From positions 1 through 39,708 of the forward strand of contig JAREWP010000016.1 in the NCBI GenBank assembly GCA_029001845.1: a stretch of DNA of 39,708 bases, written 5' to 3'. The notes under the pieces were generated by a model. It saw nothing but the letters and a program-made list of their open reading frames with translations. It was not told the origin of the DNA and made no database searches. The translations under genes and the position numbers were made by a program. This DNA is from Candidatus Magnetocorallium paracelense. GTDB taxonomy: Bacteria; Nitrospirota; Thermodesulfovibrionia; Thermodesulfovibrionales; Magnetobacteriaceae. Positions 24,672 through 31,721 of this stretch are shown in pieces (the stretch's first letter is position 1; each line of letters opens with the position of its first letter).

Positions 24672-25658
24672 ATGGGGTCGCTTTCCACTTATCTTTATAA
24701 AATAGTCAATGAATTAAAAGAGCAAAAATATTCTACCTCTACAATTCATAAAGTTCTGTATTCCCTTAGAGACTCCCTTGACATATCGGCGGCAGTACTT
24801 GTTATCAGAAACCAACAGACAGGAAAACTGGAGATTAATAACCGATATAATATAGCAGACAGAGCGGCCAGAACTTTTTACAGAGAAATTGGCAATAACG
24901 TAATAGGAAGAATTTGGTACCACGACGAGATTATTCTGACATCCCATAACGGCCCTGTTGAGGATTATAAAGATATCTATTTGGATGTGGATTACAAAAC
25001 AGCATTAACTGTTCGAATAGAAGCCGAGAATCAAACCAGAGGCTACCTTACTGTTTACTTCGATAAAGAGACAGAGGCTGACAAAGAACAAATAATGTTT
25101 TTAAAGGCCAACGCCGCTATTTGCTCCTTTGCGTTGATGCAGGATCAATACAGGAGAGTTATCAGCAGTCTCCGTCAAACCGACTCCTATACGGGATTGC
25201 TGATTTATAATTTTTTTCATCAAAAACTGGAAGAAGAATTCGAGAGGTCTACACGATACAACATCCCCCTTACTACAGCAATAATGCGTATAGACGATTT
25301 TGTAGATATTCTTGAGTTGTGCGGTACAGATATTGCGCAGACTTTATATAAAGAGGTTGCCGACGATTTGAGAACTCTGATTCGCGGAATTGATGTCCTG
25401 GGCAGTATGGGAAGGGATGAGTTTATACTCTACATGCCAAGCACCACGCATAGTAATGCTGAAATTGTATTCAACAGATTTAAGGAAATGACGGAGAGTA
25501 AAAAATATACCTTAAAGGAGATGAGTATATCCATCACCATTGGAGCAACGACTCTTTTTCAAAACGACACTCTCGTCGATTTGATTAATCGCTTAAAAAT
25601 ATCACTACATAACGCAATTATAAAGGGAAGAGGTTCTGTCTGTCTCCTGTCTGACTGA
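24672..25658 (+). CDS. GAF-like/GGDEF protein with degenerate GRDEF site
   Basis: Of the 328 residues, ~1-155 form a GAF-like sensory domain (SLDISAAVLVIRN, TALTVRIEAENQTRGYLTVYF) and ~165-328 a GGDEF domain. The domain starts normally (RQTDSYTGLLIYNFFHQKL), but the catalytic loop is Gly247-Arg248-Asp-Glu-Phe instead of GGDEF. The inhibitory site Arg238-x-x-Asp241 is kept exactly five residues before it. Diguanylate cyclases make c-di-GMP; the changed second glycine makes activity doubtful, while the intact I-site suggests a c-di-GMP sensor. GGAG precedes the ATG. Soluble; no membrane segment. Confidence 0.87.
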   Translation: MGSLSTYLYKIVNELKEQKYSTSTIHKVLYSLRDSLDISAAVLVIRNQQTGKLEINNRYNIADRAARTFYREIGNNVIGRIWYHDEIILTSHNGPVEDYKDIYLDVDYKTALTVRIEAENQTRGYLTVYFDKETEADKEQIMFLKANAAICSFALMQDQYRRVISSLRQTDSYTGLLIYNFFHQKLEEEFERSTRYNIPLTTAIMRIDDFVDILELCGTDIAQTLYKEVADDLRTLIRGIDVLGSMGRDEFILYMPSTTHSNAEIVFNRFKEMTESKKYTLKEMSISITIGATTLFQNDTLVDLINRLKISLHNAIIKGRGSVCLLSD

Positions 25659-25732
25659 GTGGATGAATATAGCTGCCACAGCGACACCCGGTAAGTCCCG
25701 CGACCTCATATTTCCAAACAGCATGGTTGATA

Positions 25733-28009
25733 CTATGCAGGCCAATGCGACTTCCAAATTTTAATCTTTTCCTTTACAAAATTATAACCTGTCTCAATTA
25801 TCTCTGTCGCCAAGCCATAATCATGGAGATTGTATTTTTCCACAGGCGGTCTGAGGTAAAGGTCCGCAGTCTCTTTTATGGTACGTCTCTGATGTGCTAT
25901 GCCGGCCAACTCTCCGGCTCGAGCAAGAACTGACATGATTGTCGGGACAGCTATCTTTTTTGCAAAAGGATTGAGCTTCTTCCGGATAATTTTCCAACCG
26001 GAGACACTGTCTCCATATGAATAGTTTTCAGCCAGATCGACGGGCGGACTTACATCGATCGCTATTACCCTGCCATGAAATAATGAACGTAATACATCCG
26101 CCGGGAGGTTACTGAGAAATGCTCCGTCAACCAGCAAATCTCCATTCATAACGACAGGGGGAAATATACCGGGCGCCGCATTACTTGCCTGCACTGCCTT
26201 CCATAACGGCCCGGTCCGATGGATAGATACCTCGGCCCGTGTCAGGTTACTGGACACACAAAAGTAAGGCGCCCATAGATCTTCGATATGAATATCACCA
26301 AAAAAACCTTTTAATTCATTGACAAACCCACGCCCCGCAAAGAGGGATAAGACAGGGAAAGTAAAATCTCGTATTATCATTTTTATATCATGAGTAGTGA
26401 GTTGAGCCATTGATTTATAATCCAGTCCGATGGCGTATAGCGCTCCCATAATAGAGCCTATACTGGTTCCTCCGATAATATCGATAGGGACACCTTCCTC
26501 TTTAAGCGCTCTGATGGCTCCTATATGAGAAAATCCCCTTGCTCCGCCACCGCCCAGAGCGACACCGACTGCTGTACCGGAGAGAAATCTCGCCAGACTT
26601 TTAAAGTCGCTCTCATTGTCCATTCGGACATGATGATGCATTTCCACATCCCTCTTATCGAGCCATTTTTGGGTCCCCCTGGGAGGGGTCTTTCCGTCGC
26701 CATGTAACAATATCAGCCTGTAGCTCAAACCTGAAATACAGTCCTTTGTATAAAGAAATTCCTCTTCGATCGCATTCATCCCCGACTCCGCACCGGCATC
26801 GGCTACTACCAGTACCTGATCGGCCTGTCTTATACATCTCTTCGTCCAGTTTGAGGGAGACTTATCGGTTTCCATTAGAATGAAACGATACCTCTCTTCC
26901 TGAAGATTCAGCCATGACGAAATCCTTATACTATTGAGATCATCCGTTGAAATCCGGGAAATACCGGGTGTTCCCATAAAATCATCCAGCACTTCGCCAT
27001 CTATACACAATGTGGAACCAATATAGGAAAGATGCATTGTTAAAGACTTTATAAACTCTTTGAGATTTTCACTCGAATTTACCGGCACAACTGCAAAAAC
27101 AGTGCATTCTTTTGTACTGTTTGAAGATATATTCGCCTTTTTCAGCCTGTTTATAGTCATTTTTGTAATCTGCATGAGGAGTTTAGGGTATTGCTCAAGG
27201 AGATTATAAAAATCTTCTTTTGAAAATCTTGCCAACTCTGAATCCCGAAGAGCATATATTGTGGCTGTTCGATTCTCATCTGACAGGATCGCCAGTTCTC
27301 CTACCGATTCACCCCTATACATATCAGATATCCTGTGAGAAGTGCAATCATCCTCAATATCACTGTTTTTAATAAAACCTCCCAATCGCCCTGTAATTAT
27401 GATATAAAAACTATCCGCCCTGTCTCCCTGCCTGAATAACACCTCTCCTCTTTTTATGTGAACCCATTCGGCCATCTTCTTTATGGCTTGAAGATTGTTT
27501 TTTTCAATGTTCCCGAAAAGGCCGGGAAGGATTTCCGATAATCGATTTTTCAGAAGTCGCTCATTTATTATCCTGTTTATTGTGTGAATAAATCCCGGAA
27601 GTGTTTCGGACAGCTCACTGAAAGAGACTCTTGAAAACTTAATCAATTCAGTGTTCTGAATCGCCGTAATAGTGGCTGTCCTTTTCCCCATTGTCAATAT
27701 CTGGATTTCTCCTGCTATTTCAAAGGGCTTTATCTCTCCGACCACTTTCTCGGGGCAATTTTCCTGTAATGCATCGAGGCACTCTTTCTCTAATACAGCA
27801 GAGACTTGCAGCAGGCCATTGGAGACGATATAAACGGCGTCGGCAATGTCTCCGAGACGAAACAGCACCTCCCCTTTTTTCAAAGTTACCCGTTGACCGT
27901 GAGTAGAGAGTTTCTCTATCGTCTCGTTGTCAAGGTGACCAAAGAGGTCGGTTGATTTAATATATTCGATAATATCGGCTTTTGTCGGCCTTTGAGTCTC
28001 ATCAAACAT
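25733..28009 (-). CDS. NTE-like patatin phospholipase with two cyclic-nucleotide-binding domains
   Basis: The 758-residue product has CNB domain 1 (~20-150; AGEIQIL, KRTATI), CNB domain 2 (~165-295; GESVGELAILSDENRTATI), a linker with an ATPase-like look (ILMETDKSP, VLVVADAG, ~310-480), then a patatin domain (~490-700) with oxyanion loop GGGGARGF, nucleophile serine in GGTSIGS and the dyad Asp in VDGAFLSNLP. It is laid out like eukaryotic neuropathy target esterase, a lysophospholipase. Both CNB domains keep the Glu and Arg that bind the cyclic phosphate. I start at the ATG at 28009 behind GGGAG; a frame extension to 28183 runs into the multi-hairpin repeat and is not credible. Monocistronic. 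Confidence 0.92.
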   Translation of the reverse strand: MFDETQRPTKADIIEYIKSTDLFGHLDNETIEKLSTHGQRVTLKKGEVLFRLGDIADAVYIVSNGLLQVSAVLEKECLDALQENCPEKVVGEIKPFEIAGEIQILTMGKRTATITAIQNTELIKFSRVSFSELSETLPGFIHTINRIINERLLKNRLSEILPGLFGNIEKNNLQAIKKMAEWVHIKRGEVLFRQGDRADSFYIIITGRLGGFIKNSDIEDDCTSHRISDMYRGESVGELAILSDENRTATIYALRDSELARFSKEDFYNLLEQYPKLLMQITKMTINRLKKANISSNSTKECTVFAVVPVNSSENLKEFIKSLTMHLSYIGSTLCIDGEVLDDFMGTPGISRISTDDLNSIRISSWLNLQEERYRFILMETDKSPSNWTKRCIRQADQVLVVADAGAESGMNAIEEEFLYTKDCISGLSYRLILLHGDGKTPPRGTQKWLDKRDVEMHHHVRMDNESDFKSLARFLSGTAVGVALGGGGARGFSHIGAIRALKEEGVPIDIIGGTSIGSIMGALYAIGLDYKSMAQLTTHDIKMIIRDFTFPVLSLFAGRGFVNELKGFFGDIHIEDLWAPYFCVSSNLTRAEVSIHRTGPLWKAVQASNAAPGIFPPVVMNGDLLVDGAFLSNLPADVLRSLFHGRVIAIDVSPPVDLAENYSYGDSVSGWKIIRKKLNPFAKKIAVPTIMSVLARAGELAGIAHQRRTIKETADLYLRPPVEKYNLHDYGLATEIIETGYNFVKEKIKIWKSHWPA

Positions 28010-28130
28010 AGTCTGAAATCTCTCCCTCGTTCTTATTTTGTAAAATAAGAGCAAGAATACCATAATATATGGACTATATTCAAAAAAACAGATGTCCTGA
28101 ATTGATGTTAAGCGCGATATTGAAGAGGTT
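28010..28130 (-). other. Upstream region of the patatin gene
   Basis: Contains the ribosome site for the patatin gene and AT-rich sequence that probably holds its promoter; no gene or distinct motif is seen before the multi-hairpin repeat starts at 28131. Confidence 0.4.
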
Positions 28131-28290
28131 TTATCCCGAAAATAACCGGCATCGTGCCGGAAGGAGCAGTGATGTCCTGCCAAAACAAGCTGAAACTCGC
28201 AGACTCAAACACCACCTTGTTTTGGCAGGACATCACTGCTCCTTCTTAACCATTTTCATGCTTTGTGGTGGCCCGGAGGGCCATGGACGT
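28131..28290 (+). repeat. Multi-hairpin dispersed repeat, copy 2
   Basis: A 160-bp copy of 14493-14651. Hairpins: CCGGCA-TCG-TGCCGG at the 5' side; a perfect long fold-back with GAAGGAGCAGTGATGTCC opposite GGACATCACTGCTCCTTC; GGCCC-GGA-GGGCC; and GGAC-GTTT-GTCC just after. Compared with copy 1, pairs change together (T/A to G/C at 28164/28241; A/T to G/C and T/A to C/G in the small hairpin). Confidence 0.9.
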
Positions 28291-28309
28291 TTGTCCTGCA
28301 ATAAAAACA

Positions 28310-28392
28310 GCGCTCACCTAAAAGTGATGTGCAAGCTTTCTATGTAAAACGTTGAAAACAGAGAGTCGACTGCTGATAGCTGTTTTTTAGAT
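28310..28392 (-). repeat. Possible degenerate copy D of the ~145-bp repeat
   Basis: On the minus strand it shows AACAGCTATCAGCAGTCGAC, GTTTTCAACG, TCACTTTTAGGTGA and GCTGTTTTTATTG, loosely the block order of copies A-C. Similarity is weak and the call is tentative. Confidence 0.35.
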
Positions 28393-28407
28393 AATATGAG
28401 CAATATT

Positions 28408-28434
28408 TGCACACTGAGATATAGGGTGTGTGCA
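28408..28434 (+). promoter_or_regulatory. Inverted repeat, possible activator site
   Basis: TGCACAC and GTGTGCA face each other across 13 bases. It is about 110 bp before the putative -24/-12 promoter, the usual distance for an enhancer-binding protein site. Activator unknown. Confidence 0.4.
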
Positions 28435-28517
28435 GAAGTATCTCACTATTACAAATATCTGCGCCATGTCGGGTGAGTGTAAACCATTATTTTCAACTAT
28501 CTGCCTCTGAGAATAAC

Positions 28518-28534
28518 CTGGCATAGTATTTGAT
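28518..28534 (+). promoter_or_regulatory. Possible sigma54 (-24/-12) promoter
   Basis: CTGGCATAGTATTTGAT fits the YTGGCA-N6-TTGCW consensus with exact spacing and one core change (C to A after TTG). It ends 48 bp before the ATG of the first small Gly/Ser-rich gene. Confidence 0.5.
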
Positions 28535-28582
28535 AGATAAATATCCGGTTACACAAAAAAATTTAAAGGAGGAGACAAGGTT

Positions 28583-28834
28583 ATGGCAGATCAGGATTTC
28601 TTAAACATGTCAAAAAGCGGCGGCGATTCTTCCATAGGAGAAGCATCGACATCATCAGCAGCCTCAGGCGGATATGCCTCAGGTGAAGGAGAGGCAAGTG
28701 TCGTTAATGCTGATCCTTATGGAACGGGATTGGCCTGCGCAAGCGCCGGCGCCATAGGTCAGAACGCTATCGGTTCTACAGGCGGCGGAGTAACGGATAA
28801 CACGGCGATTGACACAATCAACATTTCTTCATAA
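28583..28834 (+). CDS. Small Gly/Ser/Ala-rich protein, paralogue 1 (83 aa)
   Basis: A strong AAAGGAGGAG site precedes the ATG. The product starts MADQDFLNMSKSGGDSSIG, has a low-complexity Gly/Ser/Ala middle (about residues 20-55), and ends with GQNAIGS, GGGVTDNTAIDTINISS. It is acidic, lacks a signal peptide and membrane segment, and has one cysteine (GLACAS). The first ~20 and last ~27 residues are nearly the same as in the next gene, so the pair arose by duplication while the middle diverged. I do not recognise the family. Possibilities are a structural or surface-assembling peptide, or a substrate of an export or modification system; none is demonstrated. Confidence 0.85.
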   Translation: MADQDFLNMSKSGGDSSIGEASTSSAASGGYASGEGEASVVNADPYGTGLACASAGAIGQNAIGSTGGGVTDNTAIDTINISS

Positions 28835-28867
28835 AAAATTAAACAAATAAATAAGGAGGAAACAATC

Positions 28868-29131
28868 ATGTCTAATGAATTTGCAAATATGAGTAAATCA
28901 GGCGGTGACTCAAGCATAGGGGCAGCTGATATTTCTACAGGAGCAGAAGGCGGCAGCGCTTCCGGTTCGGGCGAAGGCGACGTAAGCAGCGGCTGGTGGG
29001 GCGGCGGATACGCCGAAGGAACAGGAGCAGGTTATGCAGGCGCAGGCGCCGTAGGTCAGAATGCAGTCGGTTCCGCAGCAGGCGGAGTGACGGATAATAC
29101 GGCTATTGATTCTATTAATATTTCTTCTTAA
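28868..29131 (+). CDS. Small Gly/Ser/Ala-rich protein, paralogue 2 (87 aa)
   Basis: It lies 33 bp after paralogue 1 with its own AAGGAGGAAA ribosome site, so the two are probably one transcript. Shared blocks are NMSKSGGDSSIG at residues ~7-18 and GAVGQNAVGS plus GGVTDNTAIDSINISS at the end. The middle differs: it is richer in glycine and has aromatic residues (SSGWWGGGYAEG, AGYAGAG). No cysteine, signal peptide or membrane segment. Two strong ribosome sites on very short genes suggest high protein output. Function unknown. Confidence 0.85.
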   Translation: MSNEFANMSKSGGDSSIGAADISTGAEGGSASGSGEGDVSSGWWGGGYAEGTGAGYAGAGAVGQNAVGSAAGGVTDNTAIDSINISS

Positions 29132-29157
29132 GGTATTCTAAAAAACACAAGGAATAA

Positions 29158-29222
29158 TTCTACTTTGTTACATTAAAATTAAAGTTTTCTTACAGCTCTT
29201 TTTGGAATGTAACAAAGTAGAA
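29158..29222. repeat. Perfect fold-back with TTCTACTTTGTTACATT ends
   Basis: TTCTACTTTGTTACATT (29158-29174) and its exact inverse (29206-29222) flank 31 bases. The same end sequence occurs at 6683. It lies 27 bp after the second Gly/Ser-rich gene. There is no T-run on the plus strand, so it is not a typical intrinsic terminator, although it would stabilise the mRNA 3' end. Confidence 0.75.
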
Positions 29223-29282
29223 AAAATGAGCTGTTATTTTTAAGCTTACACCCCCCTTATCTCTTTCTTTCCTCACACAAAG

Positions 29283-29414
29283 ACACTGTTCTATCAGATT
29301 GTGAATAAGCTGAAAAAGAAGAGTGCTTTTTCCTGTTTGTCTTAAACCGATAAGTGCGAGGATTTCTTTTTTCTTCATAAACAGTAGAGTTCTGTCATAA
29401 AAATCGCGGTGTAC
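29283..29414 (-). pseudogene. N-terminal remnant of an AAA_14-type ATPase
   Basis: The minus strand reads VHRDFYDRTLLF, then MKKKEILALIGLRQTGKSTL and FQLIHNLIEQC. This is the N-terminus and Walker A loop (GLRQTGKST) of the same ATPase family whose C-terminal half remains at 20460-20786. After ~44 codons the similarity stops and no downstream domain follows, so it is a fragment. Confidence 0.7.
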
Positions 29415-29637
29415 GATAATTTATTAAAATCAAGCTTTGAAGACGGATTGATCTATCAAACAGATGAGTGTAAGTTTTACTCTAACTTCTTTCTTCTACT
29501 TTATTTTTTCCACCGGAAATTGCTGACATTTATGGTATTATATGTATTCTTTTTTAATCCACAGGCAGGTTTCTTACATGTTTTAAGGTATGGCATGGGT
29601 TGGCGGATATAAAGAATTGGTTTTACAATACTATAAC
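29415..29637. other. Intergenic region, nothing recognised
   Basis: AT-rich sequence between the ATPase remnant and the MITE; a short frame at 29409-29612 has no coding features that I trust. Confidence 0.4.
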
Positions 29638-29771
29638 CAATACTATTAACTTAAGGGGCAAAGTGCCTTCCGACAGAAGCGGGTCATGTCTGAGAAGGCG
29701 GAGAGAAGCGGAGCCTTCGAGTTTAGCCGCTGAAGGCGGAAGGTGCTTTGCTCCTTAAGTTAATGACATTG
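29638..29771 (-). mobile_element. 134-bp MITE, inverted copy, with 10-bp target duplication
   Basis: Reverse-complement copy of 24335-24468, equal in length and differing at about ten positions. Ends are CAATACTATTAACTTAAGG and CCTTAAGTTAATGACATTG. ATACTATAAC flanks it exactly (29628-29637 and 29772-29781). Confidence 0.92.
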
Positions 29772-29836
29772 ATACTATAACTGTTTTGCCCATAGTATTT
29801 TTTTAAGGAACTAACAGCTTTTCTAAATTTTAGTTC

Positions 29837-30346
29837 ATGAGCAACATTTCAATGAAAAAATATAAGTGTGAGAAATGTAATTCAGAAACAGTGAGGGTTG
29901 TCAGGGAGTATTCCATCGTTACCGAGTCCGTTAAACAGGTGTCTTATTCCTGTGACAACAATACGGAAACAGAGATGGAAAAGAGATTTACAAAAAAGGA
30001 TTCATACTGTGACTGGGGCGTTCTTAACGAAGATCACACCATTGCCTGGTTAAAAAAGGATATGACCGGCACGAAAGAGGAAATTCCCGAAATCGGGTTG
30101 AACAGTGAGTGTATCGAAATAGAAAAAAAGGGAGCTGTTACGAGAAATATCTGGTCAGACATTGATAAAGAGAGTGAGGAGTATTACGTGTATTGCGAAG
30201 GATGCGGCAGAGACATTGAGTTCGGCTGGTCCAACCCTGACGGAACAGGCCTCATATGGCCCGTGGAGTGGGATGATTTCGATTTTTCGTCGTGCTACCC
30301 TGAGGCAAGATATATAACGAAATGGAAAAATAGAGAGTGGGTATAA
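29837..30346 (+). CDS. Zinc-ribbon-like protein of unknown function
   Basis: The 169-residue protein has a CEKC pair near the N-terminus and CEGC near residue 131, separated by an acidic, aromatic-rich region, with lone cysteines in SYSCDNN and SYCDWG between. This is consistent with zinc-ribbon or rubredoxin-like metal sites. The C-terminal part is rich in Trp and Asp (WPVEWDDFDFSSCYP). No signal peptide or membrane segment. The start could be the ATG at 29837 or 29852; neither has a clear ribosome site. It ends 12 bp before the EHD-like GTPase gene, so the two are probably co-expressed. Confidence 0.72.
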   Translation: MSNISMKKYKCEKCNSETVRVVREYSIVTESVKQVSYSCDNNTETEMEKRFTKKDSYCDWGVLNEDHTIAWLKKDMTGTKEEIPEIGLNSECIEIEKKGAVTRNIWSDIDKESEEYYVYCEGCGRDIEFGWSNPDGTGLIWPVEWDDFDFSSCYPEARYITKWKNREWV

Positions 30347-30358
30347 AAGGAGAAGTAT

Positions 30359-31699
30359 ATGTCCGAAGAAGTTAAAAAGGAGATAGAGAGATTACTACAA
30401 AGCAAAATTAAACCGATATTCGACATCTATGGTCACAGTATGGACAGCCTTATCAATCTGTTAAAATGGAAACCCATCGCACTGGTAATCGGTAATTACT
30501 CATCGGGAAAGTCTACTTTCATAAATGAACTTATCGGAAGGAACGTGCAGCGGACCGGGCAGTCACCCACTGACGACAGCTTTACGATCCTCACAGCTTC
30601 CAATACAGCCGGCGATAGTGAAGTCTCCATATCGGGCGCATCTCTTGTCAATGACGAGAGCATGCCTTTTACATCACTGAAGAAATTCGGCGAAAGCCTC
30701 TTTTCCCACCTGTCGCTCAAAGACCTGGACGTTCAGGTGCTTAAGGATATTGCTGTTATAGACACGCCGGGCATGCTGGATTCCGTAACGGAAAAAAGCA
30801 GAGGATACGACTACCTCAGCGTAATCGGAGAACTGGCCAGAATATCGGATTTAATAATACTCATGTTCGACCCACATAAGGCCGGCACCATAAATGAGAC
30901 TTATCAGGCCATCAGGAGTACATTGCCCATGTTTTCCGAGGAGGACAGGGTATTTTACGTACTCAACAGGATCGATGAGTGTAAAAGCGTATCCGATCTG
31001 GTGATATCTTACGGTACTCTGTGCTGGAATCTGTCGCAAATGACCGGCAGAAAGGATATACCCAGGATTTATCTTACATTTGCCGAGTCCGTTGAGGAGA
31101 CCCCTCAGGAGTTTCAGACCTGGAGTTCGGAACGTGAAGAGCTGAAGAAAAAAATAATAACAGCCCCTAAACTTCGTATCAGTCATATCCTGGAGGAAAC
31201 GGACAGGGTTGTAAGGGATTTCAATTTACGTCTCGATGTTTTGAACTCTTTTAAGAGAGGGTTTCTGCTTAAGCTGAAGGAGTCATTTAAAGTATTTTCC
31301 CTGATTGCCGTGTTACTCTTCTTTCTGGGAGATATTGCATTAAACAAAGCTTTGGGCTACCCGGAAGTCCTATTTGTAAACGCCTTGAAGGAGAGTTCCC
31401 TGTCACCGGAGAATTTTCTCATTCCGGCAGCAGGCGTTTTTTTGGCTTTTGCCGTATTTATACTCTTTATATTCAATTTTCTCCTCCCTTCCCACAGCAG
31501 GAACTCTGTAAGGAACATCGACAGGCTTATCTCCCTGGATACGACATATAAGCAGGATATCTGGAAGCGGATAAAAGAATCCGTTAAGAGAGATATATCG
31601 GAAACCCCCTGGAAAGTCATATCGAGAAATCACAATCGCACCGGAAAAAAGATTAACAGATTTCTCGAAAAAGATATGAAACAGTTGACAGGGAAGTAG
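30359..31699 (+). CDS. EHD/dynamin-like membrane GTPase
   Basis: The 446-residue protein has a GTPase domain with G1 loop GNYSSGKS (45-52), a switch Thr in SPTDDSF (69-75), G3 DTPG (135-138) followed by RGYDYLSVIGELARISDLII and MFDPHK, and G4 NRID (203-206). The RGYDY...FDPHK block is characteristic of the EHD branch of dynamin-like proteins and differs from ordinary Ras-like GTPases. Helices follow (~265-300), then two membrane segments (about 311-327 and 354-377) and a basic tail. EHD proteins bind and tubulate membranes. Here membrane attachment seems to be by transmembrane segments and no EH domain is present. AAGGAG precedes the ATG. Confidence 0.85.
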   Translation: MSEEVKKEIERLLQSKIKPIFDIYGHSMDSLINLLKWKPIALVIGNYSSGKSTFINELIGRNVQRTGQSPTDDSFTILTASNTAGDSEVSISGASLVNDESMPFTSLKKFGESLFSHLSLKDLDVQVLKDIAVIDTPGMLDSVTEKSRGYDYLSVIGELARISDLIILMFDPHKAGTINETYQAIRSTLPMFSEEDRVFYVLNRIDECKSVSDLVISYGTLCWNLSQMTGRKDIPRIYLTFAESVEETPQEFQTWSSEREELKKKIITAPKLRISHILEETDRVVRDFNLRLDVLNSFKRGFLLKLKESFKVFSLIAVLLFFLGDIALNKALGYPEVLFVNALKESSLSPENFLIPAAGVFLAFAVFILFIFNFLLPSHSRNSVRNIDRLISLDTTYKQDIWKRIKESVKRDISETPWKVISRNHNRTGKKINRFLEKDMKQLTGK

Positions 31700-31721
31700 T
31701 TTTGCAGCAAAGAGAAATCCT

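Noticed and set aside
24500-24700. 66-codon plus-strand frame before the GGDEF-like gene
   Set aside because: TTG start without ribosome site, no similarity to anything known, and overlap with the start of the next gene.
28010-28183. N-terminal extension of the patatin gene to an ATG at 28183
   Set aside because: The extra codons lie partly in the multi-hairpin repeat, have no family similarity, and a ribosome site sits before the ATG at 28009.
29158-29222. Intrinsic terminator for the small-protein pair
   Set aside because: The stem is followed by A rather than T residues on the plus strand, and the same ends occur at 6683, so it is better described as a repeat.
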